A stretch of DNA of 64,000 nucleotides from Bidens hawaiensis (lineage: Eukaryota; Streptophyta; Magnoliopsida; Asterales; Asteraceae). A program made the position numbers and the translations under genes. Below are positions 12,851 through 24,123 of this stretch, in pieces. The stretch covers positions 372,001 to 436,000 of the forward strand of contig JAIQDT010001100.1 of the NCBI GenBank assembly GCA_021521415.1. Reading direction: 5' to 3'. Numbering within the stretch: position 1 is the first letter of the stretch; the number at the start of each line of letters is the position of its first letter. The notes below the pieces were generated by a model, which had not been told where the DNA came from, made no database searches, and was given only the letters and a program-made list of their open reading frames with translations.

Positions 12851-13623
12851 CGTGGATGTTATATATATATACTGTTATATATATAGGGATGTAATTGAAA
12901 GGATGTTTACATGTACATTTTGTATAAGTATGTATGAGGATGTTTAGTTTTCGGTAATCATGATTTGATGGATGCACCCTTTTACTTTTAAAAACTTTTG
13001 GTATGACTATCATAACTATTACTACTGATACTATTTACTTAAAACTTGAACTCACTCAGCTCAAGCTGACTTTGTGTGCATGTTAGATTGACTTTCAGGT
13101 TAAGAAGTGGATGCTACCGCTTGGACGTGCTAGAGACTACTCGGACGGTTGAAGGCACATCTAGTCGAAGAATTAATAACGCAAACTGTTTCTTTTAAAT
13201 TATTACCATAAGTATTTAAATTTTGATTTTGGTCACTTTCCCGGGTTTTGGGAATTTTGATGTTATCTATTCCGCTGTTTACTACTCTAAAATGACTTTA
13301 ATGAGATGAAGATTTCAAATAAAACTAATATTTTATTTACAATTGATTTTAGACACTTGTACCCGTGTTTTGGGATTTTGAATACTTAAACTTTTCCGCT
13401 GTTATTTACTCTGAACTTGTTTTAAATACAAAGAATCGTTTGGTTTTAAATTTTTGTGAATTTGTGGACGTGATTACCAACTGTAGGATTCCCGAGATTC
13501 GGGGTCTTACAAACTTTTTCGGGTTCGATTTTGGACAGTTTTGGTCCGAAAATTTTGAACAACAAGTGGGTTTTGCAAGTGACTAGTGATTAATGTGATT
13601 AGAGGGTTTAATTCGGCTTAAAG

Positions 13624-13939
13624 GTATGTTTCTTTTCACTCGCTTGCTACAAAATTCATTGGTTAAGATTACATGTTTGTACATTGCTCACACTTGCTTG
13701 TTGAATATGAGAAAGTTTGATGTTAGTTTGAAATTGTGCTATGGTTGTGAATATGGTATGGAAAAGTATAGTTTGACAAAAGTTAAAAATGGAATATGTT
13801 CTATGTTTAAACGAAATGTTGTCAAAATTTTGTGAAAAATGGTTTATGACTTTCATATATTCACAACCGTAGAAACAAGAAAGTGTGGGAATGTATGTAG
13901 AGATGAATACTAACTTGGTTAATGTTTGTCATTGTTTAG
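13624..13939 (+). other. Candidate intron before the env-position ORF
   Basis: AAAG/GTATGTTTC at 13624 is a good plant donor, and TTGTCATTGTTTAG ending at 13939 is a good acceptor. The acceptor directly abuts ATG at 13940. With solo LTR C removed, the leader at 9346-9604 would join 13512-13623 and then this intron. Inference only; no transcript evidence. Confidence 0.45.
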
Positions 13940-15005
13940 ATGGGACGTTCTGCTAAGGATAAAGGAAAAGGGATCGTGGGTTCATCTAGCAACGCTGCTG
14001 CCGAACAAGCAAAAAAGCGGAGGTTAGAACAACAAGAAGAACGGGAATAAAAGGTGGAGTATGTTAAACCAGATTGGACTCATGGACCACTAATAGATCA
14101 TGATTTGAGATGGCAACTAGAGTTGTTTCACGAGAAAATGAATGCATTGACAAAGAAGTATGACACATTTATTTGTGAGAAAGTGGTCCCGGAATGATAT
14201 TGGAGATAATGATATTGGAGTTGGGAAGAAACACAAGCCGTTCGATGTGACAAAGTTGGGGGTTGGTTGGGAATACCAAGCAAGTGACAGGTACCATATG
14301 TTGAAAAGCGAGGGACAGAGATGGAGGGCATTGAAGGTTGATGCTCGACCTTTGCAACCGGGAGAAGAAGATGAAAGTGGGAGTGATGATGAAGAGGGAG
14401 AGAATGGAGAGGATGATTATGATGATGAACCGGGTGAGCGGGTTGCGATGGAAAGTGAAGGAGTAGGTGGTAGTTCAAGTACGCAAGGACGGGGACGGGG
14501 AAGTGCCCTACCATTTGACTATTCGAGGCAAACATTTGATTCAAATTGGGCGCACCTAGGCAGCATGCGGGATGTGATAATCAACAACAGGCCAGCACAC
14601 TTCTATAATTGGGCCGAGACAACTCAGACATTGTTTGATCACCAAACATTAATGGGCGCAAGCATGGAGCGCGCTCAAAAGCAAATGTATGATCGACAAG
14701 AAGTGTGGAACCGGACCCACGCTTATGCTGAACAAAGAGAAACCAACCATCGGTATGAGGATGACCGTTAGAGACAAATGCACGCTGCATGGCATTCGGG
14801 GCAACCTGTGGTGGCTGACCCACCAATCATTAACTACACCACATTGCCACCATACGACGGTAGTGTGAATTATCCCATGCTTCCATTGCATCATTCCGAA
14901 TGGTTGGATCCCGACAAACTCAAGGTTCAGGACAAGCTCAAAGAAAAGGTCAAGCTGGTGGAGAGGATCAGAGGGCGTTTGGTTTTGGCGAATTCACGGA
15001 CATGA
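13940..15005 (+). pseudogene. Env-position ORF of the Athila-like element, internally deleted
   Basis: The frame starts ATG-GGA at 13940, directly after an acceptor-like TTTAG. The first part reads MGRSAKDKGKGIVGSSS and continues, past a stop at 14048-14050, into WQLELFHEKMNALTKKYD up to a TGA near 14198. The remainder is in another frame (14160-14771 and 14778-15005, separated by TAG 14769-14771), with KLGVGWEYQASDRYHML, an acidic run (EEDESGSDDEEGE) and a charged C-terminal helix. The frame change and missing middle suggest a large internal deletion. It resembles, from memory, the extra ORF found downstream of pol in Athila elements (ATHILA ORF1-type or env-like). No signal peptide or transmembrane segment is visible in what remains. 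Function unknown. Confidence 0.6.
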
Positions 15006-16210
15006 TGACGTCCATTTTTGGATCACCGCAACCACGTTACTACTGAGCTGCGTTGGCGACAAATCAGGTGTCCCCTTGTACATTTTTGTATCTTATTTTT
15101 TTGTTTATGTTTGGGTCTTGGGAGGTTGGGTGGAGTAATGACAAGTTGGAATTTAAGGGTCGTGATTGTGGTGGTGTTTTTGTTATCCTAAATACCCTAC
15201 ATTGAGGACAATGTATCTCAAGTGTGGGAATGAGGGATGAAAATAACTAAAAAAAATAAAAATAAAAATAAAAATATATATATATAAATTTGAAAGAAAA
15301 ACACCAGAAAAGTGGTAAGATTGTCGGGGCAGAGTTTTGGTCCCCTTTCATGGTCATAATTCCCCAAAAATTAAGTTTGCTATGTAAAAGTGATTGAGGC
15401 ACTTAGGTTAAAACCTCGTCTCGGATGAGTGTGAGTGTGGGTTTTGGGGGTTGGGCCTCATAAATTACATATATGAGCGTGAATAATGAGAGGGGTGGGG
15501 GGTTGGTTCATTTAGAAAACTTTATTGGACCTATTCTTTTTATTTGATCAAACCCCGATGTAATTGTGAGACGATCCGGCTTAGTAGGTTGTTCTTTGTA
15601 ATTGTAGTTGTTTTGTTAGTAATAAATAGAGAGTAGCAGTTAATTGTTTATGCAAGTTATTATGTAAAAAAATGATGAAAAAAAAGAAAAAAACAAGAGA
15701 AAAGACAAGGAAAAGTCGAGGGAATGTTCAAAGCCTTGTGGTTCGAGTCGTGATGAAAGCTATTATGTATATAGTAGTGTTTTATTGTTTAATTTAGTTT
15801 TGATGTAACAAGCCGGGTCGGATCATTTGAGCCACTTTCAATATCCCCATTCCATACCTTTACCCCTAGCCTCATTACAACCCATTTAAGACCTCTTGAT
15901 TTGCATTTATGTTAAAGCACGATTAGGTGGAGATTTGACGGTGGTACAGGCATATGCGAGGAGAATCGAGTATGATTGTGATATTTGGAACGGTCACCGA
16001 TAAGTGAGTTAATGAGTGACGGTGTGTTATGTGCAAGTAAAGACCGAAAGCATGTTAAGGTTAACTAGAATTCTATGTTTTAAAATATAATATCAAGTAA
16101 GCTAGTGCAAACCTCTAATTATGTGGGAATAGGGTATGACTCGGGACCTTAATCGAGCCGGGCTTGTGGTTTGTGTGGAGGTGGTGTTCTAATAACAATT
16201 GGTTTGAAGA
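15006..16210 (+). other. 3' non-coding region of the Athila-like element
   Basis: No coding sequence is supported. It holds the conserved Athila/Tat motif ACATTGAGGACAATGT (15199-15214), followed by TCAAGTGTGGGAATG, then A-rich runs near 15245-15290 and 15660-15710. The motif also occurs in El5 (47385-47400) and, reversed, in X (29560-29574). Confidence 0.7.
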
Positions 16211-16247
16211 GTTGCTTGAGGGCAAGCAACGAGCAAGTGTGGGAATG
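16211..16247 (+). promoter_or_regulatory. Stem-loop plus polypurine tract
   Basis: A perfect 8-bp stem (GTTGCTTG, loop AGGG, CAAGCAAC; 16211-16230) is followed after four bases by AAGTGTGGGAATG, the polypurine tract that primes plus-strand synthesis, and then the LTR start TGACGGG at 16248. Equivalent arrangements precede the PPT in X, El5, E4 and D. Confidence 0.7.
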
Positions 16248-17429
16248 TGACGGGTGGATTGTAGAGCCACCCTTAAATGTAGTAATTCTAAGAAAAACAC
16301 AAGCGTTTATGTGTTAATTCAAGGATTTAGGTTACTACCGTATATGGTGCGTGTTTGCATGTACAGGTGCTAAAAATGGCGATTCAAGTGAACTATGATG
16401 GAGAGGAGCAAAGGACTTGAGAGTTGATGATGACAGTCAACAAGTCAAAGAAGGACAAATGTTTTGGAGCTGAGGCTACCGTAGCTCACAGTAGCCACCG
16501 TAAGCTACGGTAGGGTTCTAACGTAGTAGCCTAGCGTAAACAGATAGAACCTGGCCTAGTGGTTTTCAAAGCCACCGTAAGCTACGGTGGCCACCGTAGC
16601 TTACGGTGGGGCCAGCACGACTGTGGTGGTTACAACTCGTTTTTTATGTTATAATTGGCTTTCGAGCTCCATTCTTCATTATTCCGATCTAGACATTGTT
16701 GTGGGGTGATTTTGGTGCTTGGGAACAACATTTTGGGTGTTTCTAATCAAGGATTAACATCATAATCTTGGATTGCTTCGGATTAAACTTGGTATGATGA
16801 TTTCAATTATGTGTGGCTAAAACTTTTAGTATTTCTCTTGGTTGTAAGGTTATTGCAATACTCTTTTTGTTTATTGTTCTTGCACGTGGATTGATTATCG
16901 AATCTTTTTCGATTAATATAATCACATTCTTTGTTTGATTGTTTGTAATTTGTCTATATTGTTTAACCTAATTTCATTCTATACGTTCTTGGTGTTGTTG
17001 ACAATCGAGATTTAGTAGAAGAAATTAGGGTTAAGATTATATTGATTGATTAACCAAATAACGACCTCGCGTTCTAGGAATCCGAGTACTTAGTTCTTGA
17101 TTAATCACAAACAATTACACTTACACGAAATCAAGATATTATGATTTATCCATTGAACTTAAACAAAAGAGTTGCGTAATAACCGAACTCCAAGAGGAAT
17201 GCTCATTTAATCAATTGTTTACAACCTTTGTTTAGTTAATTTAGTTCTTAAAATCAAATCAAAACAAACCAACTAGAAAATTACTTTCTGTCATTTACAT
17301 TTATAATAGTTTAATTGTAAGCTACTCAGTAACGCATATTCCACAAACTCTTCATGTTCGACACCCATTTACCACTAACTAATTAGTTGTAACTGGTTTA
17401 TTTTTGAGCGAGTCTTCGACCTCGTGTCA
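16248..17429 (+). mobile_element. Athila-like LTR, 1182 bp
   Basis: Starts TGACGGGTGG directly after a polypurine tract and ends CGTGTCA before AATTT plus a PBS. It is therefore placed like a 3' LTR on its left and a 5' LTR on its right. It contains a palindrome cluster (16475-16609): GCCACCGTA-AGC-TACGGT and two abutting words at 16572-16590 and 16591-16609. A weak TATA-like tract follows near 16640. The same palindrome word occurs at 9208-9339 in the same element, in a block that looks inverted relative to this one. The LTR does not match the LTR remnant at 1-698. Confidence 0.8.
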
Positions 17430-17434
17430 AATTT

Positions 17435-17452
17435 TGGTGCCATTGCCGGGGA
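17435..17452 (+). other. Second tRNA-Asp-type PBS
   Basis: TGGTGCCATTGCCGGGGA follows the LTR after the spacer AATTT, the same spacing as at 704. It differs from the first PBS at one position (GGTGCC for GGCGCC). Confidence 0.85.
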
Positions 17453-18096
17453 GCTCGGGCGCTTAGTGTTATATCGTTTGTTTGAGCTTTCTAAAAAAAA
17501 TTAAAAATAATAATAAAAAAAAAAATCAAAAATACAAAGATTTTTCTTGTTTTGTTTTGTTCATTTGCCTATGGCGTTGAACATTACTGATTTCTTGGAT
17601 CTACTTGTTCCTACTCCATGCATCAGAATAATCTGGGTTTTCCTCCCTTTGTTAGTATTGAAGGGATCTGAGTTTTCTTCCCTTTGTTGTTAGAATCTTC
17701 ACTACTAAATACAAGTATTGAGAGTAAAGCCGTCCCCATGCATCCTTTTCCCTTTTTCCCAACGAAGGTTAAAATAATCTTCGACTAGATTTGACGATCG
17801 GACATTTGTGCGAGGTTACATTAAGGATAGGTGTACGTTCCTATCTTATCCGTACTTTGTACTGTTATATCTTATCCGTAGTAATTTATTCAATAATTGC
17901 ATTTTAGATACTTTTAATTAAGTATCTAATTTACTAGAACCGATATCCAGATAATAAGATTGAATCTTATCCATAGCATTTTTAATTATTCAATGATTGA
18001 CTCTTTTGATATTTTAAATTGAATACATAATGATTTCATCATAAGCTTATTTCTGATCAAAGCCTAGGTATAATAAAATACCTAATTCGCTAAAAT
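17453..18096. other. Leader remnant joined to reverse-strand chromovirus leader
   Basis: 17453 to about 17560 is an A/T-rich leader following the Athila-like PBS. From somewhere near 17830 to 18096 the sequence resembles the leader of a reverse-strand chromovirus, because it runs into a reverse initiator-Met PBS, as the stretch next to 61295 in D does. The junction lies between these and could not be placed. No gene is recognised. Confidence 0.5.
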
Positions 18097-18113
18097 CGAT
18101 GGCTCTGATACCA
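18097..18113 (-). other. Initiator tRNA-Met-type PBS, reverse strand
   Basis: The complement reads TGGTATCAGAGCCATCG, the standard plant iMet primer binding site used by chromoviruses. It lies three bases from the LTR at 18117. Confidence 0.88.
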
Positions 18114-18116
18114 ACC

Positions 18117-19964
18117 TATCACACCCCGACCTGAGGCCTAGGCGTATGACCAATAGTTGGTACTTGTTCTGCAATATATCAGAGTTAAGTTCTTTTAGCG
18201 AAAGTCTTTGTGAATAAAATATTATTATATGTTAAAAACTTGGAATTTAATAACCATTAACTATTTCAAATACTTGTCATTTGAAAATATCGTTCTTATA
18301 ATATTTTGATTAAAATATCTGAGCCATCAGATAACGTCTAGTGATTATATCACCAATCTTCTAATCTGTCTTGCTTTTCTGTTCTAACCTTTACTGTTTC
18401 CCTGAAATAGTGGAAAAATACGTTAGCTATATGCTGGTGAATAACGCTGACTCAATAAAATGTTTTCATAATTCATCATAACATAATCAAATTCTTTAAT
18501 ACAAAATCACATTTAATACAAAACCAATAGTTTTCAACGACTCAGTGGGCCTCATCCCATCTCATCGGAACTAAAAATACTCATAGACCACATAATTGGA
18601 CTTCACTCGCCCTAGAGACAGTCACTTGCCTCATGGTCAGTATGTTTGTAGTGTGCCCACTACAAATCATATATGTAAGGATCCAGACACATGTGTATTT
18701 TAGCCTGAGTGTTTAGTACTACCTTATATCAAAACATTTTAGAGGATTTGAACCAACCCTCATGCAAATACTTTCATAACTTTTTACATATGGATAATAG
18801 TCCATAGTTTATAAGAGTAAATATCTTTCATCAAAAGATAGTACATAGACGTATTCACGTCACATACTATAAAAAGGTTGGGCGTATTCACCTTTGTTCT
18901 TGATCAGTGTATCTTACTGATTTATGCATTCTTTCTAACTCGGACCTATAGTACGAGAACAACCTTTGTATAAATATCTAGATCAACGATATAGCTTTAG
19001 ACCTATAGTCTATTTCGTATAGCTTAACCTTGACAAATCATTTCTTTCTATAAATCATTTGGACCTTTAGTTTCTTTGTTTATTCATCAATCATATACTA
19101 TGTTTCTTCTTCAGGAAGAAACATCTATATTAGGTTTCTTCTTCAAGAAGACACATTAATCTAATTATAACATTTGCATACATTTCTTAATCACAAAGAA
19201 ATATTATTTTATTCCTTACGTTTCTTAATTACAAAGAAACAATGCTTTACTATAACCTTTACTTATGAAAAACTATATTATGTTTACTTTAATCAAGGTT
19301 CGGGCTATACCCTCGACTATGGTCTAAGTCATAATAATAATAAAATAATACTTAAGCGGAACCCCTACCTCACATGGGTATTCGGAGTTTATTTGCCTAA
19401 GCTTGTACAGGCAGTACTTCTACTTTCGTATTGAAGCTTAAACCGTCTCGCTTAACCAATCTACAGGGCGTTAAAACTCCAATTCTTGCACGAACCACGA
19501 GAAATCAGGACCTCGGAACTTCACCATGATCGGGCACGCTTCCCAATGTTATGTGTGTGATTGTGAAACTGTTTTTGGGATGAATTGCCTTCAAACTCGT
19601 AGCTCCCTTTTATAGGCAAAGTTTTAGACACCATCGCGTAGCGCGATGGACTGTCCTTCAGCCATCACGTAGCGCGACGCCGCAATAGATGAGATTCTGC
19701 CATGTGTTGACACGTGGTTGGACACATGGCCTTGATTACTTAACCATGTCATCGCGATGCCCACATGATCCTAGACCATCGTGTAGCGCGGCGCCCCTTT
19801 TTCATAACTTCTAGGAATCTACATCACGTAGCGCGACGATCCAGTCTGTCTAACCATCGCGCAGCGCGATGTGTCTGCAACCCAAAAAATTTTTTTTACC
19901 CCCTTATGTTTCAGAAATGTCCTTTTTAGCTTATACTTGAATAGGGTATTCCCGAGACATTACA
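18117..19964 (-). mobile_element. Reverse chromovirus-type LTR, 1848 bp
   Basis: In element orientation it begins TGTAATGTCTCGGG (19964) and ends GGGGTGTGATA (18117), where the expected final TGACA has become TGATA. The PBS sits beyond its 3' end, so this is a 5' LTR with only a short piece of internal sequence left. A TATA-like CTATAAAAG is at 19607-19615 (reverse). Just upstream of it, at 19631-19873, is a cluster of CATCGCG-TAG-CGCGATG palindromes, one perfect (19631-19649) and several eroded. It interrupts the left end of the copia element. Confidence 0.8.
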
Positions 19965-20781
19965 GAACCAGTTTAAAAAAAAAGACCTAGTTATGCATGT
20001 TTTGACCGGCCTTCGTGAAGAATTCAACAACATGAAATTCACCATATTGGGACGTCAATTCCTTACAGCTTTCTCTGAATTAAATAGCTTAATCTCTTAT
20101 CATGATTACATGACCAAGAAACCCAACCCACTTACAGCTCAAGCTTTTGCCGCCACCACTGCCAGTACACCACCATCACCTGTTGCGACTCCATCCATAC
20201 CTATTAAGACCATTACTACTCTTCAAAAACTTATGTCTTCCATTGGTCTCAATGTCCTACTACAATCTACACAGCCACAAGCTAATTATATCTCTCATGA
20301 CCGTGGTCGCAATTATTCCAACTGTGGTTGTGGTGGCTGAAACAATTTTCATTCCTTCAACAACAATGGAAGCACTTGTGGTCAATTCAATTGGGCAACA
20401 ACTCAAAATATGATTCATGGTACATGTAGCAGCTGTGGCAACACGCACATACCATCTCTTTGTCCTAACCGTGATCCCAACACTATAATATCAACACAAC
20501 CTACTGCCAACTATGCTGATGGTCGTTCAAAAGGTTCAACAGCTTGGCTACCTTACACCGGCTCCAATAGTCATGTGGCTTCCATCTCCACATTCTTGAT
20601 CACTCAGAACCTTATTACGGTAAGGATTCTCTTCATGTTGGCAACAGTGAGGGGTATACCTATTTTACACATTGGTTCCACCAAAATTCACACTCCAACC
20701 AAAACATTTTCAGTTTCTGATTTACTTCATGTTCCACAAATTAAAAAGAAATCTTCTTTCTGTTCAAACGTTTTGTCATAA
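19965..20781 (+). pseudogene. Ty1/copia gag end and protease, broken
   Basis: The gag UBN2-like part starts abruptly at the LTR boundary (HVLTGLREEFNNMKFTI, 19993-20130), so its N-terminus is lost. It continues across a stop at 20338-20340 into a knuckle CSSCGNTHIPSLC (about 20422-20460). Protease follows (WLPYTGSNSHVAS at about 20545), where the catalytic Asp of the usual D-T-G is Tyr. It then reads VSDLLHVPQIKK before another frame change near 20750. Not functional. Confidence 0.8.
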
Positions 20782-21960
20782 GAATAACATTTTCTTTGAA
20801 TTTCACTATAATTTTTTTGCTGTGAAGGACATGTTTACACGCCATACCCTCCTCACGGTTCCAAATAACAAGGGCTCTACTCCATTTGTCTTCCTCTGCT
20901 TCGTCCTCCTCACAAAGTCGCTTTCTCTGCTGTTCGTACCTCTAGTTACACATGGCATGAAGACTTGAACATCCACATCTAGATCTTTTGAAATCCATGT
21001 TATTTAATTTTTCACTTTCTGTTAGCAATAAAAGTTTGAGTACTTCTTGTAATTTCTGTCACATGGGGAAATCTTCAAAACTTCATTTGTTTTCTTCAAC
21101 TTTTAAGAGTAGTAATGTATTAGATTTAATTTTTTGTGATGTTAGTTAAATCTTTTAATGGTGATAACTATTTCTTACTCTGTGTGGATCATTTCACTCA
21201 ATATATGTGGATTTCCCATTAAAACAAAATCTGATTTATATATTACTTTCAAGCATTTTCATTCCATGGTTGAATGCCAATTTCAAACCACACTAAAATC
21301 TGTCCAACCAGATTGAGACGGAGAGTTTCAACCTCTCTCTTCCTTCTTCTCCTCACTTAAAATCATTCTTCATCTCTCTAGTCCTCACACTAGTGAACAA
21401 AACAGATTTCTTGAGAGACGCGAGCAACATGTTGTGGAAATAGGTCTTACCCTTCTTGCTCAATCGGGTGTTCCTAAGAAATTTTGAAGCTTTGCTTTCA
21501 ACAGGCAGTTTATCTTATCAATTGGATGCCCTCTCATGTTGCTTCCAAAATTTCTCCTTTTGAACACATTTCTAAATTTAAACTTGAATTATCTTTTTTG
21601 CGTGTTTTTGGATGTCAATGCTACCCTTATCTGCGTCCTTATAATCGCCACAAAATGGACTTTCGTTCGTTACCATTTATCTTTCTTGGATATAGTCCAT
21701 CTCATCATGATTGCCGGTGTCTTTAATACACAACTAACCGTCTTTATGTTGCCCGACATGTTTCGTTTTAATGAACAATACTTTCCATTTGCTCAACCTA
21801 CTTACACACCGAATTCATCCCCTCAACCCTCTCCCTATGTCTCCTCCTTCCCAATTCCTCCCAACCAAGCCATCACCTTTGAAATATTATCCAACACAAT
21901 TCACAGCCCTAACGATCAGTCTTCTACACCTATTCTGACCCCAACAGCCACTTCTAACTA
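20782..21960 (+). pseudogene. Ty1/copia integrase remnant
   Basis: The pre-integrase and integrase parts are spread over several frames. They include a CHMGKSSKLH-like stretch near 21060, a core remnant (LCVDHFTQYMWIS near 21180), RFLERREQHVV near 21400, and the downstream conserved AVYLINWMPSHV and RVFGCQCYPYLRPYNRHK (21500-21650). Frame changes and stops are frequent, for example TGA right after 21480. A Pro/Ser-rich linker runs to about 21960. Confidence 0.75.
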
Positions 21961-22199
21961 GTCTCCTATACAGTAGCCCTTCAACAGCCTATTCCCACCC
22001 AAACAGACCCTACACAACCTGTTTTCACTCACGCAGCCCATAACCAGCCTATTCCCAACCAAGCAGCATTCACCATTCCTTCTCAGCAGCCTCTAGCTCC
22101 AATCTACAAACAACACAACGTTGTCCCACCGTCTGCCACAACATCGACCAACCCAACAAGGCCCCAACCTTCCAATCTTCACCAAAACCCCAAAACCGT

Positions 22200-24089
22200 C
22201 AAACCATATAATGCCGCCTCTTTTCATACCACACAACTCAATCCGACACCGAACCAGCTACCTTTACTGTTGCTAACAAAGATCCCCAATGGTGATAAGC
22301 CATGGCGGAAGAGTATTCAGGTTTTGAGAAACGTCAAGTGGACTTTAGTACCTCGTGTTCCAAATTCCAATATGGTTGATTGTAAGTGGGTGTACAAATT
22401 AAAACAGGACTAAAACCGGGGCTATCAAATGATACAAGATGCTTCTACTTCCAAGGGTTTTCAACAACAACTAGGCATTGACTATCAAGTAGCATTTAGC
22501 CCAGTTGTTAAAGCAACAATGATCCGCATACAAAAAAGGCCACTATGGCAATTTGAGGTACAAAATGTCTTTCTACATGGCAATCTAAAGGGGACTGTAT
22601 ACTTACAGCAGTATTTGTTGATCCTCAGAAGCCCGACCATGTTTGTCTTTTGCACAAATCCCTATATGGTTTAAAACAGGCGTCTAGGGCATGGTTTCAT
22701 CGCTTGTCTACAGATCTTCATGAGCTTGGGTTTAGAGGGTCCAAGACCGACCCCTCACTATTTATCTACTCCTCTAAGGTTACGCTTTTGTATATGCTTG
22801 TGTATGTTGATGATATCGTTTTGACATATAATAACTCAAAAGCGATTGATCACATTGTCTGGCAACTCGGTCAGTCATTTTCTGTTCAAGATATGGGCAA
22901 GTTGTCTTATTTTTTTGGTATTGAGTTCGTTACTAAAGGTTTTGATATCCTTCTGTCACAACAAAAGTATATATTTGAACTTCTTGAACGGGCTAATCTG
23001 TCTCAAGTACACCTTGTGTCCTCACGATTACTACTACAGCTAATCTTGCTATCGGTGATAGCCCCCCGTTCCATAATCCAGTCCAGTATTGTCAGATTGT
23101 GGGGGCTCTTTAATACGTTGCATTGTCTCGTCCAGACATTACCTATGCAATTAACAAGGCCTTCCAATTTATGAACTCGCCAACTGAAAAACCAATGGTC
23201 CACAGTAAGCGCATTCTTCGGTATTTGCAAGGTACTACACATCATGGTCTTCTCTTAAAACACGCTTTGGGTACTGCCCTTCATGCCTACACAGATTCTA
23301 CTTCCAACCATTTCACTGCGTCCTCTGATGCTAACTGGACCGGCGACCCAGATGATCCTCAATCCACGAGGGGATTTGTAGTCTATCTTGGGTTGAATCT
23401 TATTTCTTGGTGTGCACGAAAACAGAATATTGTCTCTCGGTCTTCAACTGAATCCGAATATAAAGCACTTGCCAATACAGTCACAGAACTCACTTGGATT
23501 CGAACACTTCTACACGAGCTTCAGGTTCCTATGAAGACGGCACCAACGTTATGGTGTGACAATGTAAGGCCCCGAACCCCGGGAACTCCACAGTTGGTAA
23601 TCATTCAAAACACTCGTAAAATTAAATAAACTTAAAAACCGTTTCTTCCATTAAAACAACGTATCAGAGTATCAATTTTGCGGAAAACACGAAAAATGAA
23701 ATAAGTTCCCGAAACCCGGGAATTTTGCCCAAAATCCAAAGTAAATATAACTTTTATAAGTTTCCTTGAAATAAAATATTCATAACAATTCTTCCTTCCA
23801 GTATGCCCTTCACCATCCAAGTAGCTCCGTGCACGTCCAAGTGATAAGGCATCCTCTTCCAAATCCTGAAACTTACACTAACATGCACACAAAGTCAGCT
23901 TGAGCTGAGTGAGTTCAAGTTTTAAGTAAATAACATCATTAAATAATAGTTATGATAGTCATACCAAAGTTTTAAAACGTAAAAGGGTACATCCATCAAA
24001 TCATCATTACCGAACTAAACATCCTCATACATACATATACAAAATGTATATGTAAACATCCTTTCAATTACATCTCTATATATATCACA

Positions 24090-24123
<34 letters not shown>

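Larger units (their letters stand above)
9605..13511 (+). mobile_element. Solo LTR C (3.9 kb)
   Basis: The insert runs from TGTAACGCCCG at 9605 to GGGGTCTTACA at 13511, flanked by the 5-bp target duplication AACTT (9600-9604 and 13512-13516). It is homologous along its length to the reversed copies A and B. For example, the block at 11245-11330 matches the complement of 3340-3440 and 24400-24490. It is longer than A (2.0 kb) and B (2.5 kb), mostly because of an internal duplication of about 0.7 kb carrying a 38-bp tandem array. No PBS, PPT or coding region is present, hence solo LTR. The short frame within the (AT)n tract near 12000 is not a gene. Confidence 0.9.

Noticed and set aside
14128..14544. 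Reverse 138-codon frame
   Set aside because: Shadow of the acidic env-position ORF; His/Pro-rich composition follows from that.
19631..19873. CRISPR-like array from spaced repeats
   Set aside because: Repeats are palindromic words with irregular spacing inside a plant LTR; no Cas context and a eukaryotic genome.
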